A stretch of DNA of 64,000 nucleotides from Agarivorans sp050870875. Lineage in GTDB: Bacteria > Pseudomonadota > Gammaproteobacteria > Enterobacterales > Celerinatantimonadaceae. Positions 43,878 through 53,698 of the stretch are shown piece by piece (the stretch's first letter is position 1; each line of letters opens with the position of its first letter). Location: contig NZ_CP194041.2 in assembly GCF_050870875.2 (NCBI RefSeq), forward strand, positions 806,001 to 870,000, given 5' to 3'. A model generated the notes under the pieces. That model was not told where the DNA came from. It did not search any database and saw only the letters and a list, made by a program, of their open reading frames with translations. The position numbers and the translations under genes were made by a program.

Positions 43878-44098
43878 ATGCCTATCACCTTCCGGTTTAT
43901 TAACGGCCGAACAAATATCAGCCTGAGTGTTTAAAAATGGTGCGGAATTTTAAGCCGAACTGAGGGGTAATGTAAAGCCTATTTGTAAGTCACTGGTGAA
44001 ATTAGCGCTGAACAAGTAAGATAGCTGCGATTTTTGGCAGGCCTTTGGGCGAGATTATACGTTACTGACGCCAGTAACCAAGCAGGAAAAGCAACACT

Positions 44099-45121
44099 AT
44101 GCGCGTATTAGGTATTGAAACTTCGTGTGATGAGACCGGCATTGCTATTTACGATGATCAGCAAGGCTTATTGGCCGATGTTTTATACAGTCAGGTAAAA
44201 TTGCATGCCGATTACGGAGGGGTGGTGCCTGAGTTAGCTTCGCGCGATCATATTCGTAAGACTATTCCACTGATTAAAGAAGCGATGGCAGCAGCCCATT
44301 GTAGTGCCGATGATATTGACGCGGTAGCTTATACTGCTGGCCCCGGTTTGGTTGGCGCTTTGTTAGTGGGGTCACTCACCGCGCGTAGTATTGCGATGGC
44401 CTGGGATAAACCGGCGGTGGCAGTGCATCATATGGAAGGTCATTTACTTGCGCCAATGCTGGAAGAAAATCCGCCTGAATTCCCGTTCTTAGCGCTATTA
44501 GTGTCGGGGGGGCATACATTGTTGGTGGAAGTCGATGGGATTGGTGAGTATCAAATTTTAGGCGAGTCTATTGATGATGCGGCGGGTGAAGCCTTCGATA
44601 AAACCGCTAAGTTACTGGGTCTTGATTATCCAGGCGGCCCAGCGTTGAGCCGCTTAGCGGAACAAGGCACTGCCGGGCGTTTTGTCTTTCCAAGACCGAT
44701 GACTGACCGTCCCGGTTTAGATATGAGCTTCTCGGGATTAAAAACGTTCGCCAAAAATACCATCGATAGCGAGGGCAAAGATCCACAAACTCAGGCCGAC
44801 ATTGCTTTGGCTTTTCAACAAGCCGTGGTTGAGACTCTTATTATTAAGTGTCGTCGCGCCCTGAAACAAACTGGCTTAAAACGTTTAGTGATTGCCGGCG
44901 GTGTGAGCGCAAACAAAGCTTTACGCGAACAGCTCGGTGAATTATTGGTATCACGTGGTGGTCAGGTGTTTTATCCTCGCGCTGAATTTTGTACCGATAA
45001 CGGTGCGATGATCGCTTATGCGGGGATGCAGCGTTTTAAAGCGGGCCAAACGCAAGGTTTATCGGTGAAAGCCATGCCGCGTTGGCCTTTAGACGAGTTG
45101 CCTGCAGCAAACCCCTTATAG
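44099..45121 (+). CDS. tsaD: tRNA N6-threonylcarbamoyladenosine transferase TsaD
   Basis: 340 residues. ASKHA fold with MRVLGIETSCDETGIAIYD at the start, the metal-binding HHMEGH motif (about 110-115), VSGGHTLL and the C-terminal CTDNGAMIAYAG. With TsaB, TsaC and TsaE it makes t6A37 in tRNAs that read ANN codons. Divergent from rpsU over a 221-nt control region, the classic arrangement in gammaproteobacteria. Confidence 0.97.
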   Translation: MRVLGIETSCDETGIAIYDDQQGLLADVLYSQVKLHADYGGVVPELASRDHIRKTIPLIKEAMAAAHCSADDIDAVAYTAGPGLVGALLVGSLTARSIAMAWDKPAVAVHHMEGHLLAPMLEENPPEFPFLALLVSGGHTLLVEVDGIGEYQILGESIDDAAGEAFDKTAKLLGLDYPGGPALSRLAEQGTAGRFVFPRPMTDRPGLDMSFSGLKTFAKNTIDSEGKDPQTQADIALAFQQAVVETLIIKCRRALKQTGLKRLVIAGGVSANKALREQLGELLVSRGGQVFYPRAEFCTDNGAMIAYAGMQRFKAGQTQGLSVKAMPRWPLDELPAANPL

Positions 45122-45290
45122 ATTATTGTGTTCGATGGGGTGGCTTTGATCGCCTCATTCCAGAACGAGCGCGGAGGCCATTTTGTGGCTTATATGGGCT
45201 TGCCGTTGTCAGTTGTTTTATTCGTTTGTTGGCGAACAAGCCTTGCGTTGTTTTGTCGATATCTTCTCTAGTGATGCAAAGGTGAGCGGC

Positions 45291-45881
45291 TTAGTCTTTT
45301 TTGATGACTTTGGTTTCGGTGTGGTTGCGTAAACGATGAATGTTGCCTTGATGACGAATAATAATCAGACAAGAGAGCATCGCGACGGGCAGTGTGTATT
45401 CAGGCTTGATAAGCCAAGTATAGAATGGTGCTAAACTCACCGAGATAATTGCGGCTAACGAAGAGTAACCTCTTAATTTTAGGATTATTAGCCAAGTGAG
45501 GATCAACAGGGCAGCGAGATCGAGACCAATTGGTAAAACACCACCAAGGGCGGTCGCAACCCCTTTTCCGCCTTCAAAATGAAAGAAAATGGGATACATG
45601 TGTCCTAAGCAAGCCGCGATGCCGACAAAACCGAGTACCAGCGGGGAGAGACCCGCATAATAGCCTAACCATACTGGGACGGTGCCTTTTAGCAGATCGC
45701 AGACCAGTACCAATCCAGCGGGGATTTTCCCGCCTAAGCGATACACATTGGTGGCCCCAGGGTTATTAGAACCGTGATGGCGAGGATCGGGCAGACTAAA
45801 AATTCGACAAATTAATACAGCGCTGGATATAGAACCCAGTAAATACGCTGCTGTGATAAAAAATAAACCGATTAAACCCAT
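45291..45881 (-). CDS. plsY: Glycerol-3-phosphate acyltransferase PlsY
   Basis: 196 residues, five membrane helices. Conserved motifs: YLLGSISSAVLICR, DPRHHGSNNPGATNVYRLGGK (shortened: GSNNPGATNVYR) and FEGGKGVATALG. Transfers acyl groups from acyl-phosphate to glycerol-3-phosphate, the first step of phospholipid synthesis. Divergent from folB, as in E. coli (ygiH-folB). Confidence 0.96.
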   Translation of the reverse strand: MGLIGLFFITAAYLLGSISSAVLICRIFSLPDPRHHGSNNPGATNVYRLGGKIPAGLVLVCDLLKGTVPVWLGYYAGLSPLVLGFVGIAACLGHMYPIFFHFEGGKGVATALGGVLPIGLDLAALLILTWLIILKLRGYSSLAAIISVSLAPFYTWLIKPEYTLPVAMLSCLIIIRHQGNIHRLRNHTETKVIKKD

Positions 45882-46004
45882 TAGCTTAGAAGCATTCCAC
45901 CAATTGCCATATTGCGGTATTATCGCGCTCTTTGAAACCCAAATGATACGCTGTTTTTTTAGCTAAGGCTAATTAGCACGTTTACAGCACAGCAGCATAA
46001 AATA

Positions 46005-46370
46005 ATGGATAAAGTATTTATTAAACAGCTCACGGTATTGGCAACCATTGGTGCCTATGAGTGGGAAAAACAAATTAAACAGAAGTTACTGATTGATTTG
46101 GAAATGGCTTGGGATAACCGTCCTGCGGCGGCTGGTGATGACTTAAGCTTAGCCTTAGATTATGCATCGGTGAGTCAAGCTGTGAGCAATTTAGTGGGAG
46201 GCGAAGCCCACGAATTGGTGGAAACCGTCGCCGAAAAAGTAGCCGATTTGCTGATCCAGCAATATGCAGTGCCTTGGCTTAAAGTCACCATTAATAAGCC
46301 AGGTGCAGTGCCTTTTGCAAGTAGTGTCGGGGTGCAAATTGAGCGTAGCCGAGAAGGTTATGCTCAATAA
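46005..46370 (+). CDS. folB: Dihydroneopterin aldolase
   Basis: 121 residues (E. coli 122). Starts MDKVFIKQLTVLATIGAYEWE, with catalytic Glu in IGAYEWE (about residue 21) and LDYASVSQAVSNLV, and a conserved Lys in TINKPGAVP (about 98). Converts dihydroneopterin to 6-hydroxymethyl-dihydropterin for folate. Overlaps folK by one base, the enzyme of the next step. Confidence 0.96.
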   Translation: MDKVFIKQLTVLATIGAYEWEKQIKQKLLIDLEMAWDNRPAAAGDDLSLALDYASVSQAVSNLVGGEAHELVETVAEKVADLLIQQYAVPWLKVTINKPGAVPFASSVGVQIERSREGYAQ

Positions 46371-46858
46371 TGGCCAATATTTTTGTGGGTATAGGCAGTA
46401 ATATTGAGCGTGAATATTATATTCGTGCAGGTGTACTTGCTCTAAAAGAGCGATTTGGTGAGTTGCAGTTAAGCCCGGTGTATGAAAGTGCAGCCCTTGG
46501 TTTCAATGGTCCGGCTTTTTATAATTTAGTGGCAAAATTTTCTAGTCCCTTGTCTTTACAGGCCGTATTTGAGGCAATAAAACGGATTGAGTTTGAACAT
46601 GGTCGCGCCATGGATGCACAAAAGTACTCGTCACGAACCCTCGATATCGATATTCTGTTATATAACCAACTAGTGGTAGACACGCCTTGTAAACTACCCA
46701 GAGCCGAAATAACCAAGAGTGCCTTTGTATTAAAGCCTCTTGCGGATATTGCTGGTTCAATGCTGCACCCTACGGTAAACCAAACTTTCATACAACTATG
46801 GCAAGATTTTGATCATAGTCGTCAAGTGCTGACTCGAGTTGACACTTTAGACCTTTAG
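46370..46858 (+). CDS. folK: HPPK: 2-amino-4-hydroxy-6-hydroxymethyldihydropteridine pyrophosphokinase
   Basis: 162 residues. Starts MANIFVGIGSNIERE; the signature SRTLDIDILLYNQ (about 85-97) holds the two Asp that bind Mg-ATP. Catalyses pyrophosphoryl transfer from ATP to the FolB product. Coupled to folB; uppP follows after 21 nt, so the three may form one operon. Confidence 0.95.
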   Translation: MANIFVGIGSNIEREYYIRAGVLALKERFGELQLSPVYESAALGFNGPAFYNLVAKFSSPLSLQAVFEAIKRIEFEHGRAMDAQKYSSRTLDIDILLYNQLVVDTPCKLPRAEITKSAFVLKPLADIAGSMLHPTVNQTFIQLWQDFDHSRQVLTRVDTLDL

Positions 46859-46879
46859 TTTTTAGATAAGGAAGCGTAA

Positions 46880-47680
46880 ATGAGTCCCTTTGAAACCATT
46901 ATGTTGGCGTTGATCCAGGGTTTAACAGAATTTTTACCGATTTCTAGCTCCGCTCATTTGATTTTGCCCTCACAAATTTTGGGCTGGGCCGATCAAGGCA
47001 TCGCCTTCGATGTTGCGGTACATGTCGGCAGCTTGTTTGCAGTATTGGGTTACTTTCGTAAAGAAGTTTGGGCGATGTTAGGCGCCTGGCTGGCTTCTTT
47101 TACTGGTAAACGTAGCCCCGAAGCGATACTTGCTTGGTTAATTATTTTAGCGACTATTCCTGCGATTATTTTTGGCGGCCTGTTTAAGTCGCTGATTGAA
47201 GAGTATTCACGATCAGCTTACGTGATTGCCAGTACCACCCTGATTTTTGGCGCTTTGTTATGGTGGGCCGATTCGCAGGCGAAATTAATTAAAAATGAAT
47301 ACCATATCGGTTGGAAACAAGCCTTGTTTGTTGGTGTTGCTCAAGCCATTGCGATTATTCCTGGTACCTCACGTAGCGGCATTACCATCACTGCGGGTCT
47401 AATGTTAGGTCTAAGCCGTGAAGCCGCCGCTCGTTTTTCTTTTCTGATGTCGATCCCTGTCATTATTGGTGCTTGCACACTAATGGCAAAAGACATGGTC
47501 GAGACTCCTGTGGCGATTGATTGGTCGGCGATGTTGCTGGGGATTTTAGTGGCCTTTGTTAGCGCCTATTCATGTATTCACTTTTTCATTAAGTGGGTGA
47601 ATCGGGTCGGCATGAAACCCTTCGTGATTTACCGGATGATACTTGGCGTGGGCTTGTTTGCTTTCTTGGCCTTGTCTTAG
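46880..47680 (+). CDS. uppP: Undecaprenyl-diphosphate phosphatase UppP (BacA)
   Basis: 266 residues, about eight helices. The two family motifs are present: QGLTEFLPISSSAHLIL (about 13-29) and PGTSRSGITITAG (about 160-172). Recycles undecaprenyl pyrophosphate to the carrier lipid for cell-wall synthesis at the inner membrane; the gene was first known from bacitracin resistance. Preceded by AAGGAAG. Confidence 0.96.
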   Translation: MSPFETIMLALIQGLTEFLPISSSAHLILPSQILGWADQGIAFDVAVHVGSLFAVLGYFRKEVWAMLGAWLASFTGKRSPEAILAWLIILATIPAIIFGGLFKSLIEEYSRSAYVIASTTLIFGALLWWADSQAKLIKNEYHIGWKQALFVGVAQAIAIIPGTSRSGITITAGLMLGLSREAAARFSFLMSIPVIIGACTLMAKDMVETPVAIDWSAMLLGILVAFVSAYSCIHFFIKWVNRVGMKPFVIYRMILGVGLFAFLALS

Positions 47681-47717
47681 GTCGAAAAGCGCACGTTTCA
47701 GGGCAGTTAGACGCAGA

Positions 47718-48971
47718 TTAATTCTCGTCTGATTGCGCTGCTCCGTCCAAGTACGCTTGTTTTTGTTGTTTAATCAGCGCAATTCGCTGTGTTTGTAATT
47801 GCTCGCGAATGGCAGCGCCCTGATAGCCAGCTTGAACGATGGCTTGTACGTCGACGCTGTTGGCGGTTTCGAGCTGGTGTAACAGATAGTCGTAGGCTGG
47901 GTAAGGGTAGTCTTCAAAACCCAAACGACCTTTAATATCGGCGACTCCCGCTTCCAATATTTGTCGAAAGCGTTCTGGTTTGCGCCAAGCATCGCAGCGG
48001 TCAAATAATTTTAGCACTGTTTCTGGGCGTAACTCTAAAGCGCTGTGAATGGTGATGTGATATTCGGCCACCAGAAAAGCAAGGTCTCGGTAGTGATTGG
48101 GCACCTTGAGGCGTTGGCAAAACTGCTTAATTAGTTTTAGTCCTTTCGGCCCATGTCCTGGGTGAGAGGGTAGAGTTTCTGCTGGCGTGAGTGCTTTACC
48201 ATAGTCGTGACATAAACAGGCAAAGCGTACTTCGTTGTGATATCCGAGTCGTGCACTCTGTTCGAGAACCATGAGCGTATGAATGCCAGAGTCAATTTCT
48301 GGATGCCACTCGGGGCGAGCTGGTACGCCGAATAAAGCTGCTAGTTCTGGAAATAATAGGTTTAAGGCATCGGCTTGTTTTAAAACTTCGAAGAACACCT
48401 GAGGCGCTTCGCAGGCGAGGGCTTTTTCGAGCTCTTTCCAGATCCGCTCTGGGGTTAAACTGGATAACTCTCCGGAATGGGCTATTTCGCGCATTAGGGT
48501 CATGGTAGATTCTGCCACGCTAAACCCTAAGGGGTGTAAACGTGCGGCGAAGCGAGCGACCCGGAGTACCCGAAGTGGATCTTCAACAAAAGCTGGAGAA
48601 ACATGACGCAATTGCTTTGCTTGCAGATCGGCCTGACCCCCATAGGGGTCGATGAGCTTGCCGTCTTCACTCATGGCGATGGCGTTAATGGTTAAATCAC
48701 GACGTAATAAATCGTTTTCTAAACTGACGGTAGGGCTTGCATCGCAGCTAAAACCAGTATAACCCTTTCCTTGTTTGCGTTCGGTGCGTGCTAAGGCATA
48801 TTCTTCACGGGAGTGCGGATGAATAAATACGGGGAAATCCTTGCCAACTTGGGTATAGCCGAGTTGAAGCATTAGGTCTGGAGAGGCACCGACAACCACA
48901 TGGTCGCGGTCTTTCACCTTCAAGCCGAGTAGTTTATCTCTGACTGCTCCTCCTACCAAATAGGTTTCCAC
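47718..48971 (-). CDS. cca: Multifunctional CCA-adding tRNA nucleotidyltransferase
   Basis: 417 residues (E. coli 412). The nucleotidyltransferase head has YLVGGAVRDKLLGL and the catalytic DRDH (here KDRDHVVVGA, about residue 20); RRDLTINAIAMSEDG follows. The HD phosphohydrolase domain is complete (CLCHDYGKALTPAETLP, about 250), so it can also trim phosphates as the E. coli-type enzyme does. Repairs and builds tRNA 3' CCA ends. Convergent with uppP. Confidence 0.96.
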   Translation of the reverse strand: METYLVGGAVRDKLLGLKVKDRDHVVVGASPDLMLQLGYTQVGKDFPVFIHPHSREEYALARTERKQGKGYTGFSCDASPTVSLENDLLRRDLTINAIAMSEDGKLIDPYGGQADLQAKQLRHVSPAFVEDPLRVLRVARFAARLHPLGFSVAESTMTLMREIAHSGELSSLTPERIWKELEKALACEAPQVFFEVLKQADALNLLFPELAALFGVPARPEWHPEIDSGIHTLMVLEQSARLGYHNEVRFACLCHDYGKALTPAETLPSHPGHGPKGLKLIKQFCQRLKVPNHYRDLAFLVAEYHITIHSALELRPETVLKLFDRCDAWRKPERFRQILEAGVADIKGRLGFEDYPYPAYDYLLHQLETANSVDVQAIVQAGYQGAAIREQLQTQRIALIKQQKQAYLDGAAQSDEN

Positions 48972-49107
48972 TTATCACTCCTTGTTATTCTCTATGCACA
49001 AACGGCTTGCGCGAGGGTATTATACACCTATCAACGCTCAATTGGGCTTGGATTGCCACCGAGTGAAAACATCGGTAGGCCATGGTCGGTGAAAGGATAG
49101 CGATTTA

Positions 49108-50727
49108 ATGTACTTGGATTATTTTGGTTTAAAGGAGACTCCTTTTTCGATAGCGCCAAATCCTGAATTTTTATTTATGAGTGAACGGCATAAAGAGGCC
49201 TTAGCTCATCTGAGTTTTGGTTTAGGCGAAACGGGGGGATTTGTGCTACTCACTGGTGAAGTTGGTACCGGTAAAACCACGGTGTCGCGTGCTTTACTAA
49301 AACAACTACCCGCAACAACCAAAGTTGCTTTTGTACTCAATCCCACACTCACAGAAATAGAGCTATTGGCGACGGTATGTGACGAGCTGAGCATCCCTTA
49401 CGACAGCGATAAGATGAGTGTTAAACAGTTAGGGGACGCGATCCGTCAGCGTTTGTTAGAAAACCATGCTGCTGGTGGGAATACCATGCTGTTGATCGAT
49501 GAAGCTCAGCACCTTTCGGTAGCGGTATTAGAACAGCTTCGTTTATTAACCAACTTTGAGACCGATACCCGTAAGTTATTGCGGGTGGTATTGATTGGTC
49601 AGCCGGAGTTACAGCAAAAATTAAAGCAGCCAATTTTACGCCAATTGGCGCAACGGATCACTGCTCGTTATCACTTGTTGCCATTAACGGTGAATGAAGT
49701 TAAAGCCTATATCATGCATCGTTTACAAGTGGCGGGTTGTGAGCGGCCTTTGTTTTCTGATGTTGTGGTGAAGCAGGTATTTAAGGCCGCAGAAGGGATC
49801 CCTCGGGTGATTAATTTGCTTTGTGATCGCGCGCTGTTGGCCGCCTATGCTGGCAATAAGCTACAGGTGGATAAAGCTGCTTTAAGGCAAGCGATTGAAG
49901 AAGTAGCCTTAAATGAACCGCCTCGACAGCTAAATCTTGCTTACTTGTTCAGTGGTGCGATGTTAGGTGTTGTATTGTTAGGGGCGGGTTATGTGTATCA
50001 ACATTGGCCAATGCTTGGCTCTGTTATCGCGGACTCGCTTCCCCAACAACGGGCTCTTGTTGAACCGCAGTTGAGTGTGCCTGTCGCTGCTGTTGTGGCG
50101 CCCAGTGTCACTGCCGCGGAGCAACAAGCAGACGAATGGCAACAGCTACGCAGTAGTAGCCGTTTACCGCCACGTGCATGGCAGCTGCTATTACGCGCGT
50201 GGGGTTATGATGCACCAGCCTCTCAAGCCAGTTGTGACTTGATCACAAGCGTTGATTTATATTGTTTGTCTCTTAATGGCGGGGAGCAGATGTTACGTGA
50301 AGTTAATTTACCTGCGGTGTTAAAGCTAGAAGACCAAGGTGAGCCTTTTTATGCTGTGCTGCGACATTGGGGGCCACAACTTGAATTATGGTTGGGAGAG
50401 CGTTCTATGATGGTGGATCAAGCTTGGTTGCAGCAACGCTGGAATGGTGAGTTTCAGGTCCTGTGGCAGCAACCGAAAGGCTTTGATGGCGTATTAAAGC
50501 TGGGCAGTCAGGGGGAAGCGGTGCATTGGTTAGAACAGAGCCTATCGCTAATTCAAGGCAAGCGGTCACGGCAGATCTTCAAATATGATCGCCAACTGAG
50601 TCAGCAAGTGAAACAATATCAGCGTCAGAATCATCTCACCGCGGATGGCATTGCCGGTGTATTTACACTGTTACATTTGAATCAACAGATATATGTTGAT
50701 CAACCACGTTTGCAGGAGTTGAATTAG
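49108..50727 (+). CDS. gspA: GspA/ExeA-like AAA+ ATPase of type II secretion
   Basis: 539 residues. The N-terminal AAA part starts MYLDYFGLKETPFSIAPNP and has Walker A GEVGTGKT (about residue 51) and Walker B LLIDEAQHL (about 127). One membrane helix (about 277-297) follows, then a periplasmic part ending in a PG_binding_1 domain (LKLGSQGEAVHWLEQSL, about 470). ExeA with ExeB inserts the secretin ring through the peptidoglycan in Aeromonas. Overlaps gspB by one base; other T2SS genes are not in this window. Confidence 0.93.
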   Translation: MYLDYFGLKETPFSIAPNPEFLFMSERHKEALAHLSFGLGETGGFVLLTGEVGTGKTTVSRALLKQLPATTKVAFVLNPTLTEIELLATVCDELSIPYDSDKMSVKQLGDAIRQRLLENHAAGGNTMLLIDEAQHLSVAVLEQLRLLTNFETDTRKLLRVVLIGQPELQQKLKQPILRQLAQRITARYHLLPLTVNEVKAYIMHRLQVAGCERPLFSDVVVKQVFKAAEGIPRVINLLCDRALLAAYAGNKLQVDKAALRQAIEEVALNEPPRQLNLAYLFSGAMLGVVLLGAGYVYQHWPMLGSVIADSLPQQRALVEPQLSVPVAAVVAPSVTAAEQQADEWQQLRSSSRLPPRAWQLLLRAWGYDAPASQASCDLITSVDLYCLSLNGGEQMLREVNLPAVLKLEDQGEPFYAVLRHWGPQLELWLGERSMMVDQAWLQQRWNGEFQVLWQQPKGFDGVLKLGSQGEAVHWLEQSLSLIQGKRSRQIFKYDRQLSQQVKQYQRQNHLTADGIAGVFTLLHLNQQIYVDQPRLQELN

Positions 50728-51542
50728 TGTCTAGTATCTTGGCGGCGCAACGCCGTAGTCAACAAGGCGCGATGGCGGCGTTAGTCCCAACGTCGCCCAA
50801 CAATCGCTTATGGTTCGCACTATTTTGTGTCTTGTTGACGCTTGTTTTGCTGTTTGCTGGCTTGTGGTGGTGGCAAAAGCTACAAGTTGTTCCTCGGTCT
50901 GGCAGCGTTCCGCCTATCGTGGCGGATGTGGCAGCGCCAGCACCAGCACCAGCACCAGTACCAGTACCAGTATTTGCGGAGCCACAGAAGCCTCGGCTGG
51001 CGCCTTTTGAATTAAATCCCTTGCCCGATTTCAAAGATTTAGAGCGAGTCGACTTATTGGCGATGCGTCAGGCGCAGTATGCCGACTTAATCGCTAACAC
51101 TAGCAAACGGTTAATTGCTCAAGAAGATAAGGATTTTAAGCCGGTTGTTGAATCGTCGCCAACGGCTTCGACCGAGCATAAGCCCGCTCAGCCGACAAAT
51201 TTAAAGTCTGATCTCAGTTTGGAACAGCGCTTTGCGCAAGCGGTTCAAGCGACAGAGTCCTTGAACTGGCAAGAGCAGCAGTCAACCGCGGTTTATGATG
51301 ATGCGCCGCTACTGGCGGAACTGTCACCCGAGTTACAAGCCTTGGTGCCGGCGATTACTTTTAAATCTCATGTCTTTTCATCCGATCCGGCTCGGCGTCA
51401 TGTGACCTTGAATGAGCAACAGTTGTTTGAAGGCGATTTACTGACCAATCGTATTGAGCTGGTTGCTATCCGCCTCAACGACATTGTACTGCGGGTGGCC
51501 GGAAATCTTTGCCGTTTAAAAGCCTTGGTCGACTGGGGATAA
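50727..51542 (+). CDS. gspB: GspB/ExeB-like type II secretion assembly protein
   Basis: 271 residues, GTG start with CAGGAG at the right distance. Cytosolic N-terminus, one helix (about 28-48), a Pro/Ala/Val linker (APAPAPAPVPVPVF, about 71-84), and a C-terminal GspB domain (FKSHVFSSDPARRHVTLNEQ). Works with GspA to place the secretin. The linker is encoded by a near-perfect 6-bp repeat. Confidence 0.9.
   Translation: MSSILAAQRRSQQGAMAALVPTSPNNRLWFALFCVLLTLVLLFAGLWWWQKLQVVPRSGSVPPIVADVAAPAPAPAPVPVPVFAEPQKPRLAPFELNPLPDFKDLERVDLLAMRQAQYADLIANTSKRLIAQEDKDFKPVVESSPTASTEHKPAQPTNLKSDLSLEQRFAQAVQATESLNWQEQQSTAVYDDAPLLAELSPELQALVPAITFKSHVFSSDPARRHVTLNEQQLFEGDLLTNRIELVAIRLNDIVLRVAGNLCRLKALVDWG
50935..50972 (+). 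repeat. Hexanucleotide repeat coding for the GspB Ala-Pro/Val-Pro linker
   Basis: Repeats of GCACCA then GTACCA in frame. Length changes by slippage would alter the linker by dipeptides without a frameshift. Confidence 0.7.
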
Positions 51543-51643
51543 GTTTTGGTCGATGGTTTGCGGATAAACCTAAGTTTTCGGCGCTCATCGATAAACCGAT
51601 GAGTTTAATTAGTGAAATAACAATGCACTGAGTTGTTTAAATC

Positions 51644-51670
51644 AAAAAGGGCGCTTTAAGCGCCCTTTTT
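51644..51670. terminator. Bidirectional terminator between gspB and the SH3 gene
   Basis: AAAAAGGGCGCTT pairs with AAGCGCCCTTTTT around a minimal loop; A-run on one side and T-run on the other, so it works for both convergent transcripts. Confidence 0.92.
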
Positions 51671-51681
51671 AATGGTTAAAC

Positions 51682-52293
51682 CTACATCCATTGTTGGTCT
51701 CGTTTTTTGCGACGAGGGATCATCGGCAATAATAAACCTAAAATTAGACCGATACCGGCAACGCCCGCGCCACGCATAAACCATTGCATTTGCACCGCTT
51801 CGTCAATGGCGTCAAGTTCAGCTTGAAGATTAATGTTTTGTTTGCTGATTTGACTGAGTTGCTCATTCAGTTGGTCGTTGGTTAACTGTAATTGCTCGAT
51901 TTGTTGTTGCTGAGATTCGAGCTTGATAAGTTGTCCAGCAGAATTGCTTTCACTGCTTTCTAGCTGCTGCTTGAACTTGCTTTCGCTAAGTTTGAGCTGC
52001 GCTTTAATTTGTTCCAATTGGTATGCAAGACCAGGTTTCGAGTTTAGGTATTTGGAGTCAACCCAACCTTCACGACCATTGTCGAGGACGACTTTGGCGT
52101 ATTTATGTTCTGCATCGTAGCCAATTTGGTTAATTTTAGTGCCGGCGTTTACGCTACCTAAAATTCGAAATTGATTGCTGGGCCCGGAATGCATGAAAAT
52201 GAACAAGTCATCCGATATATAACGAGTTTGAGCGATGGCTGGCGAAGTGAGGGCGAGCAATAAAAAAGCTGCGGATAAGTTTCTGAGGATCAC
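51682..52293 (-). CDS. TIGR04211-family SH3 and coiled-coil membrane protein
   Basis: 203 residues. Signal peptide (about 1-21, ending AIAQ), a bacterial SH3-type domain (YISDDLFIFMHSGPSNQFRILG, given in parts: FMHSGPSNQFRILG; about 25-85), a long Gln/Leu/Glu coiled coil (about 92-165), and a C-terminal helix followed by RRKKRD. E. coli YgiM has this layout and lies at the equivalent place near cca and ygiF. Role in the envelope unknown. Confidence 0.9.
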   Translation of the reverse strand: MILRNLSAAFLLLALTSPAIAQTRYISDDLFIFMHSGPSNQFRILGSVNAGTKINQIGYDAEHKYAKVVLDNGREGWVDSKYLNSKPGLAYQLEQIKAQLKLSESKFKQQLESSESNSAGQLIKLESQQQQIEQLQLTNDQLNEQLSQISKQNINLQAELDAIDEAVQMQWFMRGAGVAGIGLILGLLLPMIPRRKKRDQQWM

Positions 52294-52404
52294 GGCATAT
52301 CTCTTCGGATTTGATTGTATTCGCCGTTAGTGTACGAAACAACGTTGTCAGTCTCAACCAACAACGTTGTTATTGTGAGTAAAAGTTAGCTTGATTAAGG
52401 TTAT

Positions 52405-53670
52405 TTAGCCAAAAATACCCAATAAAATATAGTAGAACACGATGGACAACAAAGCGCCCGCTGGCAGGGTGATCACCCACGAGACGACAATGTTACGCAC
52501 CACGCCTAAATTAAGTGCGGCAATACCACGCGCCATACCGACACCCAACACCGCGCCAACTAGTGTTTGGGTTGTTGAAATGGGCAAACCTGTACCCGAA
52601 GCAATCACCACGGTAGTCGCTGCTGCGAGTTCGGCAGCAAAACCACGACTTGGTGTGAGCTCGGTAATACCCTTACCAATTGTCGCGATTACGCGGTGAC
52701 CAAATAAGGCTAAACCAGCAACAATACCCAAGCCACCAAGCGGTAGGATCCACCAAGCGAGTGCCGCCTTGCCTGTGATTTCCCCGTTGTTGTGAACGAC
52801 GCTCACCACTGCGGCCAATGGTCCAATTGCATTTGCCACATCATTTGAGCCATGGGCAAACGCCATGCAGCAAGCCGTAATAACCATTAGTACCGCAAAT
52901 ACTCTCTCTACGTTGGTGTAGTGCATTTGACGGTCGGCCTTCGGGTCGATTTTCAGACGGGTAATGATGTACTTACCGACGATTGCAATCACTAAACCAA
53001 CGGCGATTGCCCAGAGGTAGCCTTCGGTCGAACTCATTTCCAAGCCGACGTGCTTTAATCCTTTCTTGATGGTCACTAAGGCCATCATAAACCCAGCTAA
53101 GAACATGTAGCCGGGCACGTAGCGTTTGGCTGCTGCCAGTGGGTTTTCATTCTCAAAGATGAGCTTTTGTGCGCTCATAAAAATGAAATAGGCGACTATG
53201 CCGGATATTGCAGGGGTAATAATCCAGCTGCCGACAATGCTGGATACTTTGCCCCATTCTACGGCCTCGGTACCTACGCCCACCGCGGCAAAACCAACGA
53301 TGGCGCCAATGATAGAGTGGGTGGTAGAAACAGGCCATCCGTTATAGGAGGCGATTAATAGCCAGGTTCCTGCCGCCAATAACGCGGCAATCATGCCAAA
53401 TACCAGTAACTCTGGTGTTTGGGTGAAAGCTCCTGAATCAATGATCCCTTTACGAACCGTGTTGGTGACCGCGCCGCCAGCCAAATAAGCACCGGCGAAT
53501 TCGAAAATCATCGCGATGATGATTGCTTGCTTAATCGTGATAGCGTTAGAGCCGACCGATGTGCCCATGGCGTTGGCGACATCATTCGCGCCAATACCCC
53601 AAGCCATCACAAAGCCGAAGACAGCCGCGATGATAACCAGCGTGGTGCCGTAAGTTGCAAGAATTTCCAT
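52405..53670 (-). CDS. pit: PiT-family inorganic phosphate transporter
   Basis: 421 residues, about ten to eleven helices in two inverted PHO4 halves. The signature GANDVANAMGTSVGS (about 27-41) and its mirror GSNDVANAIGPLAA (about 273-286) are both intact. Takes up phosphate with H+ or Na+. It lies 28 nt downstream of the DUF47 gene, its usual partner. Confidence 0.94.
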   Translation of the reverse strand: MEILATYGTTLVIIAAVFGFVMAWGIGANDVANAMGTSVGSNAITIKQAIIIAMIFEFAGAYLAGGAVTNTVRKGIIDSGAFTQTPELLVFGMIAALLAAGTWLLIASYNGWPVSTTHSIIGAIVGFAAVGVGTEAVEWGKVSSIVGSWIITPAISGIVAYFIFMSAQKLIFENENPLAAAKRYVPGYMFLAGFMMALVTIKKGLKHVGLEMSSTEGYLWAIAVGLVIAIVGKYIITRLKIDPKADRQMHYTNVERVFAVLMVITACCMAFAHGSNDVANAIGPLAAVVSVVHNNGEITGKAALAWWILPLGGLGIVAGLALFGHRVIATIGKGITELTPSRGFAAELAAATTVVIASGTGLPISTTQTLVGAVLGVGMARGIAALNLGVVRNIVVSWVITLPAGALLSIVFYYILLGIFG

Positions 53671-53698
53671 TGGAGTTACCTAAGTGATTTCTTATTTT

